The position numbers and the translations under genes are program-made. The notes under the pieces were generated by a model. That model worked only from the letters and a program-made list of their open reading frames with translations. It ran no database searches and had not been told where the DNA came from. Of a stretch of 64,000 nt of DNA, positions 11,560-20,900 are shown piece by piece. Numbering within the stretch: position 1 is the stretch's first letter; the number at the start of each line of letters is the position of its first letter. The stretch comes from Methyloversatilis universalis EHg5 (lineage in GTDB: Bacteria; Pseudomonadota; Gammaproteobacteria; Burkholderiales; Rhodocyclaceae): the NCBI RefSeq assembly GCF_000378945.1, contig NZ_KB900539.1:2437234-2501233 (forward strand), in the 5' to 3' direction.

Positions 11560-13902
11560 TTAATTTCCGGAGCGCGCATCCACGGCGAACGCCACGCTGT
11601 GATGCCGCCCGCCTTCGTCCATCACCGTAAGCCGGTGCGCCCCGGATTCAGTCAGCAGCAGCTTGCCGCCGGCATCCGGCGTAACCCGCCGGCCATCCAG
11701 CAGCCAGTACACCGGCCCCTGCGCGCCGCGCACCGCGAGCTGCAGCGACACGTGGCGCTGATGCGGGGCCGGGCGCAGGCGGCTGGCGTCGTTCAGGCCG
11801 ACGATGCGCAGCGTGGCGGCCGGGGTGCCGCCGGTGGGCGCGCAGCCGGGCTGCCAGTCAGGGATACGCTGATCGGCCGGCAGCCAGCCGGCCAGCCAGG
11901 GTTGCAGCAGCGTGGGCCAGCGAGCGGTGTCGCGCGGCTGGCCGTGGCCGCAGCCGGACACGGTACGCAGGCCGGAGGCCGGATCGATCCAGAGCGTCTG
12001 CCGCAGGCTGCTGCCGTCGATGCGATCCGGCCGCGTGGGCGGCACGGCGCCGGCCAGTGACCAGGCGCTGCGGCGGCGGTGGCACATCGGCGCGGGCGTG
12101 TCGACGGCGGCCGTGCCGAGCGGCCAGCAGATGTCGACCGGGTGCACCGTGGCCGGCCGCGCGCGCGAAGGAACGACCTCGCGCGGCAGCGCGGCGGCGA
12201 TGTCCTTCAGCAGCGGTGCGGCGACATTGGCGCCGAAAAAGCCGGGATTGGGCGTGCCGTCCGGCCGGCCCAGCCACACGCCGAGCGCGTAGCGGCCCGA
12301 CACGCCGACCGCCCAGGCGTCGCGGAAGCCGAAGCTGGTGCCGGTTTTCCAGGCCAGCGGCGCGGCGCCACCACCCTCGACGAAGGGCCGGTCCGGGTGA
12401 CCGCCGCCTTCCAGGATGTCGCGCACGATCCAGGCCGCGCCTTCGCTCATCAGCCGCGCTTCCTCGATGGGCGCGTCCGGCGTGAGCCGCGGTTTGCCGG
12501 CCACGCCGCCGGCAGCGAGCGCGCGGTAGCCGCCGACCAGTTCCTCCAGCGTGACGCCGGCACCGCCGAGGATGAGGCTGAGGTTAGGCTGTTCGCCGGT
12601 GGCGATGCGCGGCTTGATGCCGCCCTCGGTGAGCCGGGCAGCGAAGCGCGCAGGGCCGATCTGGTCCAGCAGGTCGACCGCCGGCACGTTGAGCGATCTC
12701 TGCAGCGCTTCGGACACGCTGACCGGCCCGGAAAAGTCCGCCTGGAAGTTGCCCGGCTGGTAGCCGCCGAAGGCCTGCGGCGCGTCGATCAGCAGGCTTT
12801 CGGAGTGGATGAGGCCGTCGTCCAGCGCCATCGCGTACAGGAAGGGCTTGAGCGCCGAGCCGGGCGAGCGCACGCCGCGCACCATGTCGACATGGGCGCC
12901 GCGCGCGTTGTCGCCGAAGTCGGCCGAGCCGGCGTAGGCGCGCACTTCCAGCGTGGCGGCGTCCACCACCAGGGCAGCGATCGACACGCGCGGCGGCAGC
13001 ACGCTGGCGCGGTCGGCCAGCAGGCGCTCGACCGTGGCCTGCAGTTCGCGGTCCAGCGTGCTGGCCACGCGGGTGAGGCCGGCGCTGCCGGCGCGCCGCG
13101 CCTGTCCGCGCAGGCGTTCGGCGGCCAGCGGTGCCAGCCAGGCGCCCTGCAGCCGCTGCGCGATCACAGGCTCGATGCGCGCATCGGCCACCACCTCGGG
13201 CGACCAGACGCCGAAGCGCTCCAGCCGCGCCAGCACCCGGTCGCGCGCCGCCTGCGCCGCCTGCGGCGCGCGGTCCGGCCGCAGCCGGCTGGGCGCGCGC
13301 GGCAGCGTGGCGAGCAGCGCCGCTTCGGCGTGGCTGAGCTCGCGCGACGGCTTGCCCAGATACGCCCGACTGGCCATCTCGACGCCCTCGACGATGCCGC
13401 CCATCGGCGCGTGGTTCAGATAGAGGGTGAGGATGTCGTCCTTGGACAGCCGCCATTCCAGCTGCAGCGCACGCACGATCTGGCGCAGCTTGCCGCGCGG
13501 CGTGCGCGGCACCGGTTCGAGGATGCGCGCCACCTGCATCGTGAGCGTGGAGCCACCGGACACGATGCGGCCGGTGGTGGCCCACTGCCACGCGGCGCGC
13601 GCAAGCGACGCCGGATTGACGCCCGGATGCCAGCGGAACCCGCGGTCCTCATACCCAAGCAGCGCCTCGATGTAGCGCGGCGACACGTCGGCCGGCGAGA
13701 CCGGATAGCGCCAGGCACCATCGCTGCCCGGCCAGGCACGCAGCGGGCTGCCGTCGCGGGCCAACACGATGAAGCCGTCGTTACCGGCGGGCAACGGCGG
13801 CGGAAACAGGCGGTCCAGCGCCCACAGCAGCGCGCACAGCGCGAACAGCAGCGACCAGCGGGGATGACGGCGGATGAAGGCGCCGACCGCGGCCCGGCTC
13901 AT
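11560..13902 (-). CDS. pbpC: Penicillin-binding protein 1C
   Basis: The 780-residue protein has an N-terminal membrane anchor (residues 15-32). A glycosyltransferase-51 domain follows, with EDRGFRWHPG and GGSTLTMQVAR. The transpeptidase domain has SPGSALKPF as SxxK and WKTGTSFGFRDAW as KTG. A C-terminal PBP1C-specific domain follows. It is a periplasm-facing peptidoglycan polymerase and crosslinker. In many proteobacteria pbpC sits directly beside an alpha-2-macroglobulin gene. Here that gene lies about 4 kb upstream on the same strand, with other genes in between. The start overlaps the stop of the upstream small gene by 4 bp. Confidence 0.95.
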   Translation of the reverse strand: MSRAAVGAFIRRHPRWSLLFALCALLWALDRLFPPPLPAGNDGFIVLARDGSPLRAWPGSDGAWRYPVSPADVSPRYIEALLGYEDRGFRWHPGVNPASLARAAWQWATTGRIVSGGSTLTMQVARILEPVPRTPRGKLRQIVRALQLEWRLSKDDILTLYLNHAPMGGIVEGVEMASRAYLGKPSRELSHAEAALLATLPRAPSRLRPDRAPQAAQAARDRVLARLERFGVWSPEVVADARIEPVIAQRLQGAWLAPLAAERLRGQARRAGSAGLTRVASTLDRELQATVERLLADRASVLPPRVSIAALVVDAATLEVRAYAGSADFGDNARGAHVDMVRGVRSPGSALKPFLYAMALDDGLIHSESLLIDAPQAFGGYQPGNFQADFSGPVSVSEALQRSLNVPAVDLLDQIGPARFAARLTEGGIKPRIATGEQPNLSLILGGAGVTLEELVGGYRALAAGGVAGKPRLTPDAPIEEARLMSEGAAWIVRDILEGGGHPDRPFVEGGGAAPLAWKTGTSFGFRDAWAVGVSGRYALGVWLGRPDGTPNPGFFGANVAAPLLKDIAAALPREVVPSRARPATVHPVDICWPLGTAAVDTPAPMCHRRRSAWSLAGAVPPTRPDRIDGSSLRQTLWIDPASGLRTVSGCGHGQPRDTARWPTLLQPWLAGWLPADQRIPDWQPGCAPTGGTPAATLRIVGLNDASRLRPAPHQRHVSLQLAVRGAQGPVYWLLDGRRVTPDAGGKLLLTESGAHRLTVMDEGGRHHSVAFAVDARSGN

Positions 13903-14138
13903 GCCGGACCGGCGGCCGGCGGCGGGTCGGACACGATGCCCGGATGCTCGGCCGCCCAGCGCGCCAGCGTGGCGCGGGCACGGTCGAATTCGTCGTCCTC
14001 GATCAGCAGCGCCACCGCCCCGCCCTGGCGCACCTCGGCCGGCGCCGGCACCAGCTGCACGTGCAGGCCGTCCAGCGCCAGGATGTCGCGCAGCATGCGG
14101 CCATCGAGACTGTTGGCGATCAGGGTGAGGAGGCGCAT
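13899..14138 (-). CDS. Small DUF2007-like putative signal-transducing protein
   Basis: This 79-residue protein begins MRLLTLIANSLDGRMLRDILALDG and continues with a strand-turn-strand and a final helix (DDEFDRARATLARWAAEHPG). The pattern resembles the small DUF2007 family, whose function is not established. It overlaps pbpC by ATGA, so the two are co-translated. Upstream in-frame starts exist, but the extra residues look non-coding. Confidence 0.6.
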   Translation of the reverse strand: MRLLTLIANSLDGRMLRDILALDGLHVQLVPAPAEVRQGGAVALLIEDDEFDRARATLARWAAEHPGIVSDPPPAAGPA

Positions 14139-14359
14139 CGGCTCGGGGGTGTGAGGAAAGGAATGAGGAAAGGAAAGCGCCCGCATGTTACCGCTGTCGG
14201 TGCAGGCCGGCCCTGCGCTGCCATGCAGATTGACAGCCTTACGGGCGATGCCGACACTGCCCTTCGCCCGCGACGCCCACCGACCTGCCTCTGGCTGCGA
14301 CCGATGAACCGCCTCCGCCCCCTCGCCCACCGCCTTCCGCTGCGGCGCCCGCGTTCACG

Positions 14360-16153
14360 ATGACCGTCCCCGCCCACACCGACGACATCGGCGCGCGCAT
14401 TCTGCGCGAGCAGGTCGATTCGATGATGCGCACCAGCTGGAGCGGCGCCATCGCCGCCTTTTTCGTCGGCCTGGGGTTCTGGACCATTGCCTGGGCCCAG
14501 ACCGGCGACCGCGGCGCGCTGCTGTGGGCGGCGCTGCTGCACAGCTGCCAGCTGTGGCGCTATCTCGGCTGCCGGCGCTATCTGCGCACGCCACCGGAGG
14601 CGCGCGACCCGGCCACCGCCGGCAACTGGTATGCCCGCGCGCTGCTGGTGAATGCGTCGATCTGGGGCCTGTCGCCCTGGCTGTTCTTCCCGCGTGACAA
14701 CGCGCTGGTGACCGCGCTGATGATGCTGGTGCTGATGGGCATGACCACCGGCTCCATCGCCTCGCTGGCGCCGCACCGGCGCGCGCTGCTGAGCTTTCCG
14801 ATACCGGTCATGCTCGGCCTGTCGAGCGCCATGCTGTGGCAGGGCGACGCGCTGCATCTGTTCATGGGCGTGTCGGCGCTGGTCTATCTGTACGTGAATC
14901 TCGATTTCGGCCTGCAGCAGCACCTGCTGCTGACCGAGGCGCTGCGCAGCCGCTATGAGAAGGAGGCGCTGGCGCGCCAGCTGGAAGAGCAGATCGCCAT
15001 CGCCCGCCGCGCCAGCGAAGAACGCACCCGCTTCTTCGCCTCGGCCAGCCACGACCTGAGGCAGCCGCTGCATTCGCTCGGGCTGTTCGGTACCGCGCTG
15101 CAGCGCCGGCTCGACAGCGGCGCCGAACGCGCGCTGGCCGACAACCTGATGCAGTGCGTGAATGCGCTGGAAATGTCCTTCAACGAAATGCTGGAGGTAT
15201 CGCGGCTGGATGCCGGCGTGATCCGCCCGCGCAGCGAACCGGTGTCGGTGGCCGCACTGTGCCGCGCGCTGGATGCGAGTTTCGGCCCGCAGGCGGAAGC
15301 GCGTGGCCTGATGCTGCGTTTTCGCCCCGGCCGGCACTGGGTGCTGGGCGACCCGCAGCTGCTGGAGCGCCTGCTCGGCAATCTGGTGCACAACGCACTG
15401 AAATTCACCCGCGAAGGCGGCGTACTGGTCGGCGCCCGACTGCGCGACGGCGGTGTGGCGATCGAGGTGCGCGATACCGGCATCGGCATTCCGCCGGACG
15501 AACAGGCGCGGGTGTTCGAGGAGTTCTATCAGGTGGGCAACCCGGAGCGCGACCGCGCGCACGGCCTGGGCATGGGGCTGGCCATCGTGCGCCGGCTGGC
15601 CGACCTGATGACCATGCCGCTCGCGCTGCGCTCGCAGCCGGGCCACGGCACCCTGTTCCGGCTGTGGGCACCGCTCGCCCTGCCGCCGGCGCGCAGCGAC
15701 ACCGACGTGGCGCCGGCCGCGCCCGCGCTGGCCGACTGGGCGCTGCATGTGCTGGTGATCGACGACGAAGCCCAGGTACGCACCTCGACCGCCGCCGCGC
15801 TCGAAGGCGCCGGCATGAAGGTGGCCCTGGCCGAGGACGGCAGCCAGGCGCGTGCCGCAGTGCAGGCAGCCCGCGAACGCGACGATCCGGTCGACGCGCT
15901 CATCTGCGACTTCCGGCTGCGCGGCGACGAGGACGGTCTGGCGCTGATCGCCGCGCTGCGCGCCGAAGCCGGCGAAGCGCTGCCCGCATTGCTCATTACC
16001 GGCGACACCGCCCCCGACCGCCTGCAGCGCGCCCGCGCCAGCGGCCTGCCGGTGCTGTACAAGCCGGTGTCCGCCGACCGGCTGATCGAGGCGCTGCAGG
16101 CGGCGATGGAGGCCGGACTGGCGCCGGCCGACCACGACCCGCTCGCACGCTGA
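14360..16153 (+). CDS. Hybrid sensor histidine kinase/response regulator
   Basis: The 597-residue protein has an N-terminal membrane region of about six helices (residues 30-180) and a coiled linker. The HisKA box ASASHDLRQPLHSLGLFG has its phospho-accepting His at residue 231. The ATPase domain has NLVHNALKFT, DTGIGIPPDEQ and GLGMGLAIVRRL. A C-terminal receiver domain has LVIDDE and the aspartate in LICDFRLRGDEDG. The DLRQPLHSL box is typical of stand-alone hybrid kinases of the NahK type. No DNA-binding partner is adjacent, and its input and output are unknown. Confidence 0.88.
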   Translation: MTVPAHTDDIGARILREQVDSMMRTSWSGAIAAFFVGLGFWTIAWAQTGDRGALLWAALLHSCQLWRYLGCRRYLRTPPEARDPATAGNWYARALLVNASIWGLSPWLFFPRDNALVTALMMLVLMGMTTGSIASLAPHRRALLSFPIPVMLGLSSAMLWQGDALHLFMGVSALVYLYVNLDFGLQQHLLLTEALRSRYEKEALARQLEEQIAIARRASEERTRFFASASHDLRQPLHSLGLFGTALQRRLDSGAERALADNLMQCVNALEMSFNEMLEVSRLDAGVIRPRSEPVSVAALCRALDASFGPQAEARGLMLRFRPGRHWVLGDPQLLERLLGNLVHNALKFTREGGVLVGARLRDGGVAIEVRDTGIGIPPDEQARVFEEFYQVGNPERDRAHGLGMGLAIVRRLADLMTMPLALRSQPGHGTLFRLWAPLALPPARSDTDVAPAAPALADWALHVLVIDDEAQVRTSTAAALEGAGMKVALAEDGSQARAAVQAARERDDPVDALICDFRLRGDEDGLALIAALRAEAGEALPALLITGDTAPDRLQRARASGLPVLYKPVSADRLIEALQAAMEAGLAPADHDPLAR

Positions 16154-16320
16154 GCACAGCGCACCCCGGCCGCCGCTCATCGGTGGAAGCAGGTCATGCG
16201 GATGGTCGAATACGGCACAACACCCTGCGCATTCGCCCTCAAGCCGCCGTCATTGCCGCCGATATCGAGGTCGATACGCTGAGCGCCGCCCACTCCGGCC
16301 CCCCGACGAGGATGGACAGA

Positions 16321-16731
16321 ATGACAACAGAACGCGCCACCGAACACGATTACGTCCCGCTGCTCCGCGCCTGGCTGAGCAGCGTGAAGCAGCGGTTCAA
16401 GCTGGACGATGCCTGGGTGACCGCAGTCGAGCGCCTGGATCAGATACTCGCCACCCAGCCGGCCACCGTCACCGCCTACGACGTGGGCCGGCTGTTCCAT
16501 CCGATGGAAAAACACCGCGTGGTCACCCGGGAAACCCCGGGCGCCGACCGCGCGCTGCACTTCCTGGTCGAAGCCGGCCGCATCGGCGCGATGCAGAAGG
16601 GCTCGCCCGAACTGCGCGAGTGGTTCCGCAAGCACTACATGTGGTCCAGCGGCAGCGTGGTGATGCAGGTGAGCGAACTGAACACCCACACCTCGGACGA
16701 AGCCATCCGGCAGTATTTCAACGCGGCCTGA
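16321..16731 (+). CDS. Hypothetical protein (136 aa)
   Basis: The protein starts MTTERATEHDYVPLLRAWL. GAGG at 16308-16311 favours ATG 16321 over an in-frame ATG at 16312. It appears soluble and mostly helical, with conserved-looking stretches YDVGRLFHPMEKHRVV and LREWFRKHYMWSSGSVVMQVSE. No signal peptide or membrane segment is visible. I do not recognise the family. It follows the hybrid kinase by 167 bp on the same strand and could be co-transcribed. Confidence 0.65.
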   Translation: MTTERATEHDYVPLLRAWLSSVKQRFKLDDAWVTAVERLDQILATQPATVTAYDVGRLFHPMEKHRVVTRETPGADRALHFLVEAGRIGAMQKGSPELREWFRKHYMWSSGSVVMQVSELNTHTSDEAIRQYFNAA

Positions 16732-16825
16732 GGCCGAAACGGCCGCCGTAATCAGGACAGAGACCGCGCGAAAGAAAAGCCTTCCGCGGTCAGCGCGGTC
16801 AGCGCCCTGTCCGATCAGCAACTCT

Positions 16826-16936
16826 GTGGGAGCGCCACCCTTGTGGGAGCGGCGCCCTCGCCGCGATGCGGATGGTGAATCAGGCCAGCATGCCTGTGAA
16901 GGGAATGATCGCAGCGAGGGCGCCGCGCCCACCGAA
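16826..16936. repeat. REP-like palindromic repeats
   Basis: GTGGGAGCG occurs at 16826, and a full core (GTGGGAGCGGCGCCCTCGCC then GCGAT) at 16843-16867. A reverse-oriented degenerate core (GGGCGCCGCGCCCACC) ends near 16933. They belong to the same family as the repeats at 1101-1190 and 23071-23240. They lie between convergent genes, a usual place for such elements. Confidence 0.65.
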
Positions 16937-16962
16937 CCGGGCTCCGGACCGGGTCACCCACT

Positions 16963-17925
16963 CTACTTGCAGCGCTTCTCCAGTTCCTTGCGCAGCCGGC
17001 TGCGGTCGGCGACCACCCCGATGTCCAGATCGCGCTCGACCGCGCGCCGGTAGCAGGCGTCGCGGGTCCGGATCTCGCTGTCCCGGTCGAGCAGGTTGTC
17101 GAGGCCGCGGCCGCCCATGTCCTTCACCACGATGTCGGCCGTGGCCGCGCGGTCTATGCAGGGCTTGAGGTCGAAGCGGCGCTGCGCGATGCGGCCGTCG
17201 TCGGTGCGACGCAGACGCTGTTCGCGCACGGTGAGGTCATCCACGCAGGCGCAGTCGAAACGCAGGTGGCCGGAATCGCCGCGGCCGGCGTTCTGGTCGG
17301 CGCACCAGGCGCGGTTGCCGGCGCGCACCGGATTGTCGGCAGGCATGATCTGCGACAGCGCGGAACTTTCGTCGGTCCCGGGCCGGCCCAGCCTCATTTC
17401 CGCGCCGATGGCGGCCGGCGACGCGGTGCCGTACATGCAGCGCGACACATAACTCAGCACCGGGCCGCCCTCTTCGATATTGTCGCGTGCCCACGCCTCA
17501 CAGGCCGGCCGACGGGCGGCCGCGCGCTCGAGCGAGCCGTGCTGGTTGCGCGCCGCGGCCGCCGGCACCGTGCCGGCATCGGCCTGCTTGCGCGCTTCGC
17601 GCTGCAGGCAGTTCCACAGCGATTCATCGCTTTCGCCCGGCCGGTTGCCCCAGAAGGCGCCGGATTTCTCGCGGCAGCGTTCGATGCGGTCCTGCGCCAC
17701 CCAGCCGCTGCGCTCGTGCGCATCGACCATGCAGCGGTGGAACAGCACTTCGTCCAGCTTGCCGCTGTCGCGGGCGTCAGCATCACAGCGCTTGCGGGCG
17801 GCGGTACTCCAGGCCGCGAATTCAGCCGCCCCATCGGCCTGTGCCGGCAGAGAACCGGCCAGCAAGGCGATGCCAAGCACCGCAGCGCAGGCAGCGGAAA
17901 GGCTGGTGTACCGGTTCGGTCTCAT
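16963..17925 (-). CDS. Secreted cysteine-rich hypothetical protein
   Basis: The 320-residue protein starts at ATG 17925, preceded by AGGAG. A signal peptide ends around PAQADG (residues 28-33). The mature part holds many cysteines spread along the chain (RKRCDADA, HRCMVDA, ERCREK, WNCLQRE, SRCMYG, WCADQN, DCACVDD, KPCIDR, DACYRR, KRCK), which suggests disulfides. I do not recognise the family. It lies 28 bp after the alpha-2-macroglobulin stop on the same strand, so the two are probably co-expressed and may act together in the periplasm. Confidence 0.7.
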   Translation of the reverse strand: MRPNRYTSLSAACAAVLGIALLAGSLPAQADGAAEFAAWSTAARKRCDADARDSGKLDEVLFHRCMVDAHERSGWVAQDRIERCREKSGAFWGNRPGESDESLWNCLQREARKQADAGTVPAAAARNQHGSLERAAARRPACEAWARDNIEEGGPVLSYVSRCMYGTASPAAIGAEMRLGRPGTDESSALSQIMPADNPVRAGNRAWCADQNAGRGDSGHLRFDCACVDDLTVREQRLRRTDDGRIAQRRFDLKPCIDRAATADIVVKDMGGRGLDNLLDRDSEIRTRDACYRRAVERDLDIGVVADRSRLRKELEKRCK

Positions 17926-17953
17926 CGAATGTCTCCTGTTGTGCGACCCGCGC

Positions 17954-20900
17954 TCACCGGCGGCCCGCCACGCTGTCCACAACGTCCAGCGGCGCACCGC
18001 GTTCACCGATGATGCGCAGTTCCGGACGGTACATGTCCTCGACGAAGGTGCCGGGCACGCTGTAGCGGCCGGGCGTGACCACCCGCACCATATATACAAG
18101 GTTCATCGGCGCCGCATCGAGCTTCACCGCCGCGACGAAACGGTCGTCTCGGTACTCGCGGTGCTTCACCCGATTGTCGGTCAGCGTATCCATCACGCGC
18201 AGCGTCTGTCCGCCCGGCAGCTGCAGCGCGAATTCGGATGCCTGCGGCCCCTGCGACAGGTTCTGGTTCTCGATTTCCAGACCGGCCGGCAGGCGGTCGA
18301 CCACCAGCGCATCGTCGGCACGCCGGGTCGGCCTCACCTCGACCCGCACCAGCATCAGATCGCCCACCTTCAGCGCGCGGCCGCCCCATGGGCGTCCGTC
18401 CGCCTCGAACAGCGTGCGCTGCGCACTGCCCAGACCGTTGTCCACCGGCGGCGCGACCTTCGGATAACCGGCGCCCTCGACCTCGACATAGAGCGGCGCC
18501 TCGCCGGTATTGGTGAGGGCTGCGCCCTTGCGGGCGGCCGCGGCGTCCAGCGGCAGCAGGGCCGGCTTCTCGCCCTTGTAGGCCTCACCCCCTTCGAGCG
18601 TCAGCGACCACGGCTTGCCGGCACCCAGACCGGCGGCGCGGCCGGCCATCACCATGGCGATCTGTTCCTGGGTGGACAGCCAGCGGCGTTTCGCGGTGTC
18701 GTTCGACAGTTCGAACAGCAGGTTGGCGGCGCGGTCGAGCTTCACCTCGTGCCGGGCGAGCAGCGCGTACAGCATGGCGCGGTCGCGCAAGGGGCTGCCG
18801 TAGTCACCCAGCCACTCGTATTCGCTGTCGTTCCCGCGCAGGCCATAGGGTCTGGCCAGCGCCTCATCGAGCGCGACGCGGGCGCGCGCCTCGTCGCCCA
18901 TCAGCTTGAGCGCCAGACCGAGATGGGCCAGCGCCAGCGGCGACTTCGCCAGCTGGCGGTGCTCGTCGTGCAGCAGGCGCAGCGTGGCCAGCGGCGCGCG
19001 CTGCTCGCGCGCCAGCACGTAGCCGAGATGGGCGGCGTTGGCGAAACGCAGGTGAGCGCCGCGCAGCAGATCCATCTGGCCGGGCTGAGTGCCGACCTGC
19101 GCCGGCAGCCGCGGCATCTGCGACGGCGCGAGCTGGAATTCCTTCAGCATCCAGTCGCCCATCTTCTTCTGGAAGCTTTCCGGAACGGTGAAGCCGGCCG
19201 CCTTCGCGTCGATCAGGAAGCCGCCGACATAGGCGGTGATCCAGTGCTCGTACTCGCCGCCGCCCCACATGGTCATGCCGCCGGCCGCGCCCTGCATGCC
19301 GGCCAGCCGGCCGATGGCGCCCTCGACCATGGCCGCGCGTTCGGCCCGGCTGTACTGCTTCAGCCCCAGTTCCTTCGCATAGGCGTCATCGACGATGACA
19401 TGCGGCCAGGCCGAACTGACCGTCTGTTCGGCGCAGCCGTAGGGGTAGCGCAGCAGGCCGCGCACGCTTTCGCGGATGTTCAGCGGCGGGCTGGACGACG
19501 CGCTGACCGCCAGCGTGGCCGATGCCGGCCAGAATCTTTCGAGCAGCGCGGCATCGATCACCTGGCGCGCACCCGGCTCGACCTTGATGCGCAGCGCGGT
19601 GCGCTCCAGCGCCACTGGCGGCGTCACCTGCAGCGCGGCTTCGCGTTCGATATGGAGGGGCTTCGCACCGCCGCTCGCGTCGAGCACCAGCTTCAGCCGC
19701 GCCAGCCCTTCGGCCTCGACCGCCTCGGCGTCGAAGCGCAGCGTTTCGCGCTGTTTTGGCGCCAGCGTGAGCGTGCGGCTGCCGTCGGCGATGCGCGCCG
19801 GCGATTCGGCCGACAGCGTGAGCCGGATCTGCTGCGGCGACTCGGTCAGATTGGTCACGTCCAGCGCCACCGTGGCGCGATCACCCGGCGCGATGAAGCG
19901 CGGCGTGGCCAGTTCGGCCACGATGGGCGCGGCCACCGTCAGTTCGCGCTCGCCGTGGCCATAGCGCTCCGGGGTGGACGCCACCGCCATCAGCCGCAGG
20001 CTGCCGTTGAAATCCGGCAGCGCCAGCGTGATCGCCGCTTCGCCCCTGTCGTCCAGTTTTACCGGGCCGGAGAACAGATCGACCAGCTTCACCTTCTTCG
20101 GCATGCTCTGCGAATCGCGCATGCCGGCGTCGCCGCCCCACTTGAGCCGGCCGCGCGAGCCGTCCATCTTCTCGATCAGCCGGCCGTACAGGTCCAGCAG
20201 GTCGGCGGCGTAGCGCTGGCGACCGAAGAAGTAGGCGAAGGGGTCGGGCGTCGGGAATTTCGTGATGTTCAGAATGCCCTGATCCACTGCCGACAGCGTG
20301 ACCCAGGCCGCCTGCCCGGCGGCGCCATCGACCTTCACCTTCACTGTGGTTTTGGTTTCCGGTTCGACCTTGGCCGGCGCGTCCAGCGCCACCTTGAGCC
20401 GGCGGTCCTCGCGCGCGAGCGGAAGGTGGGCCAGACCGAGCGCACGCGCCGGCGTGACCCGGCTGCCTTCGCTGCCCGGCCGGAAGGCGATCACCGACAG
20501 ATAGAGGTCATGCCGGTTCCAGCTCTTGTCCAGCGGCACCTCGATCGCGGTGCCGGAGGCGCTCACCTTCACCCGCTTCGCCCACAGCACGCGGTCGCCC
20601 TCGACCAGCACCAGCGCGTCGCCGTCGTGCGGCGGCGTGACCGTGGCCTTCACCGTATCGCCCGCCCTGTAGGGCGCGCCTTCTAGCTTCACCTGTACCC
20701 GGTCCGGCCGGTTGCCCAGCGCCTCGTTGTCCTGCGCGCCCCAGCCGGCGTAGAAGCGGTAGCGCATCGTGAGCCTGGACTGCGGGTCGTCGATTTCCAG
20801 CCGGTAGCGGCCCCAGGTGACCGGGAAGCCGACCTTGGCCTGCGCCTTCAGCGCGACGCTGCGGCTATCGACCAGTTCGTCGTTTTCGCTGAAGCCGGAA

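Noticed and set aside
14120-16180. A 686-codon open frame antisense to the hybrid kinase gene
   Set aside because: The kinase and receiver motifs lie on the plus strand; the antisense product resembles no protein.
17480-20686. A 1068-codon open frame antisense to the alpha-2-macroglobulin gene
   Set aside because: It is a shadow of a GC-rich gene: histidine/arginine/glutamine-rich, no domains, and the opposite strand has an intact thioester protein.
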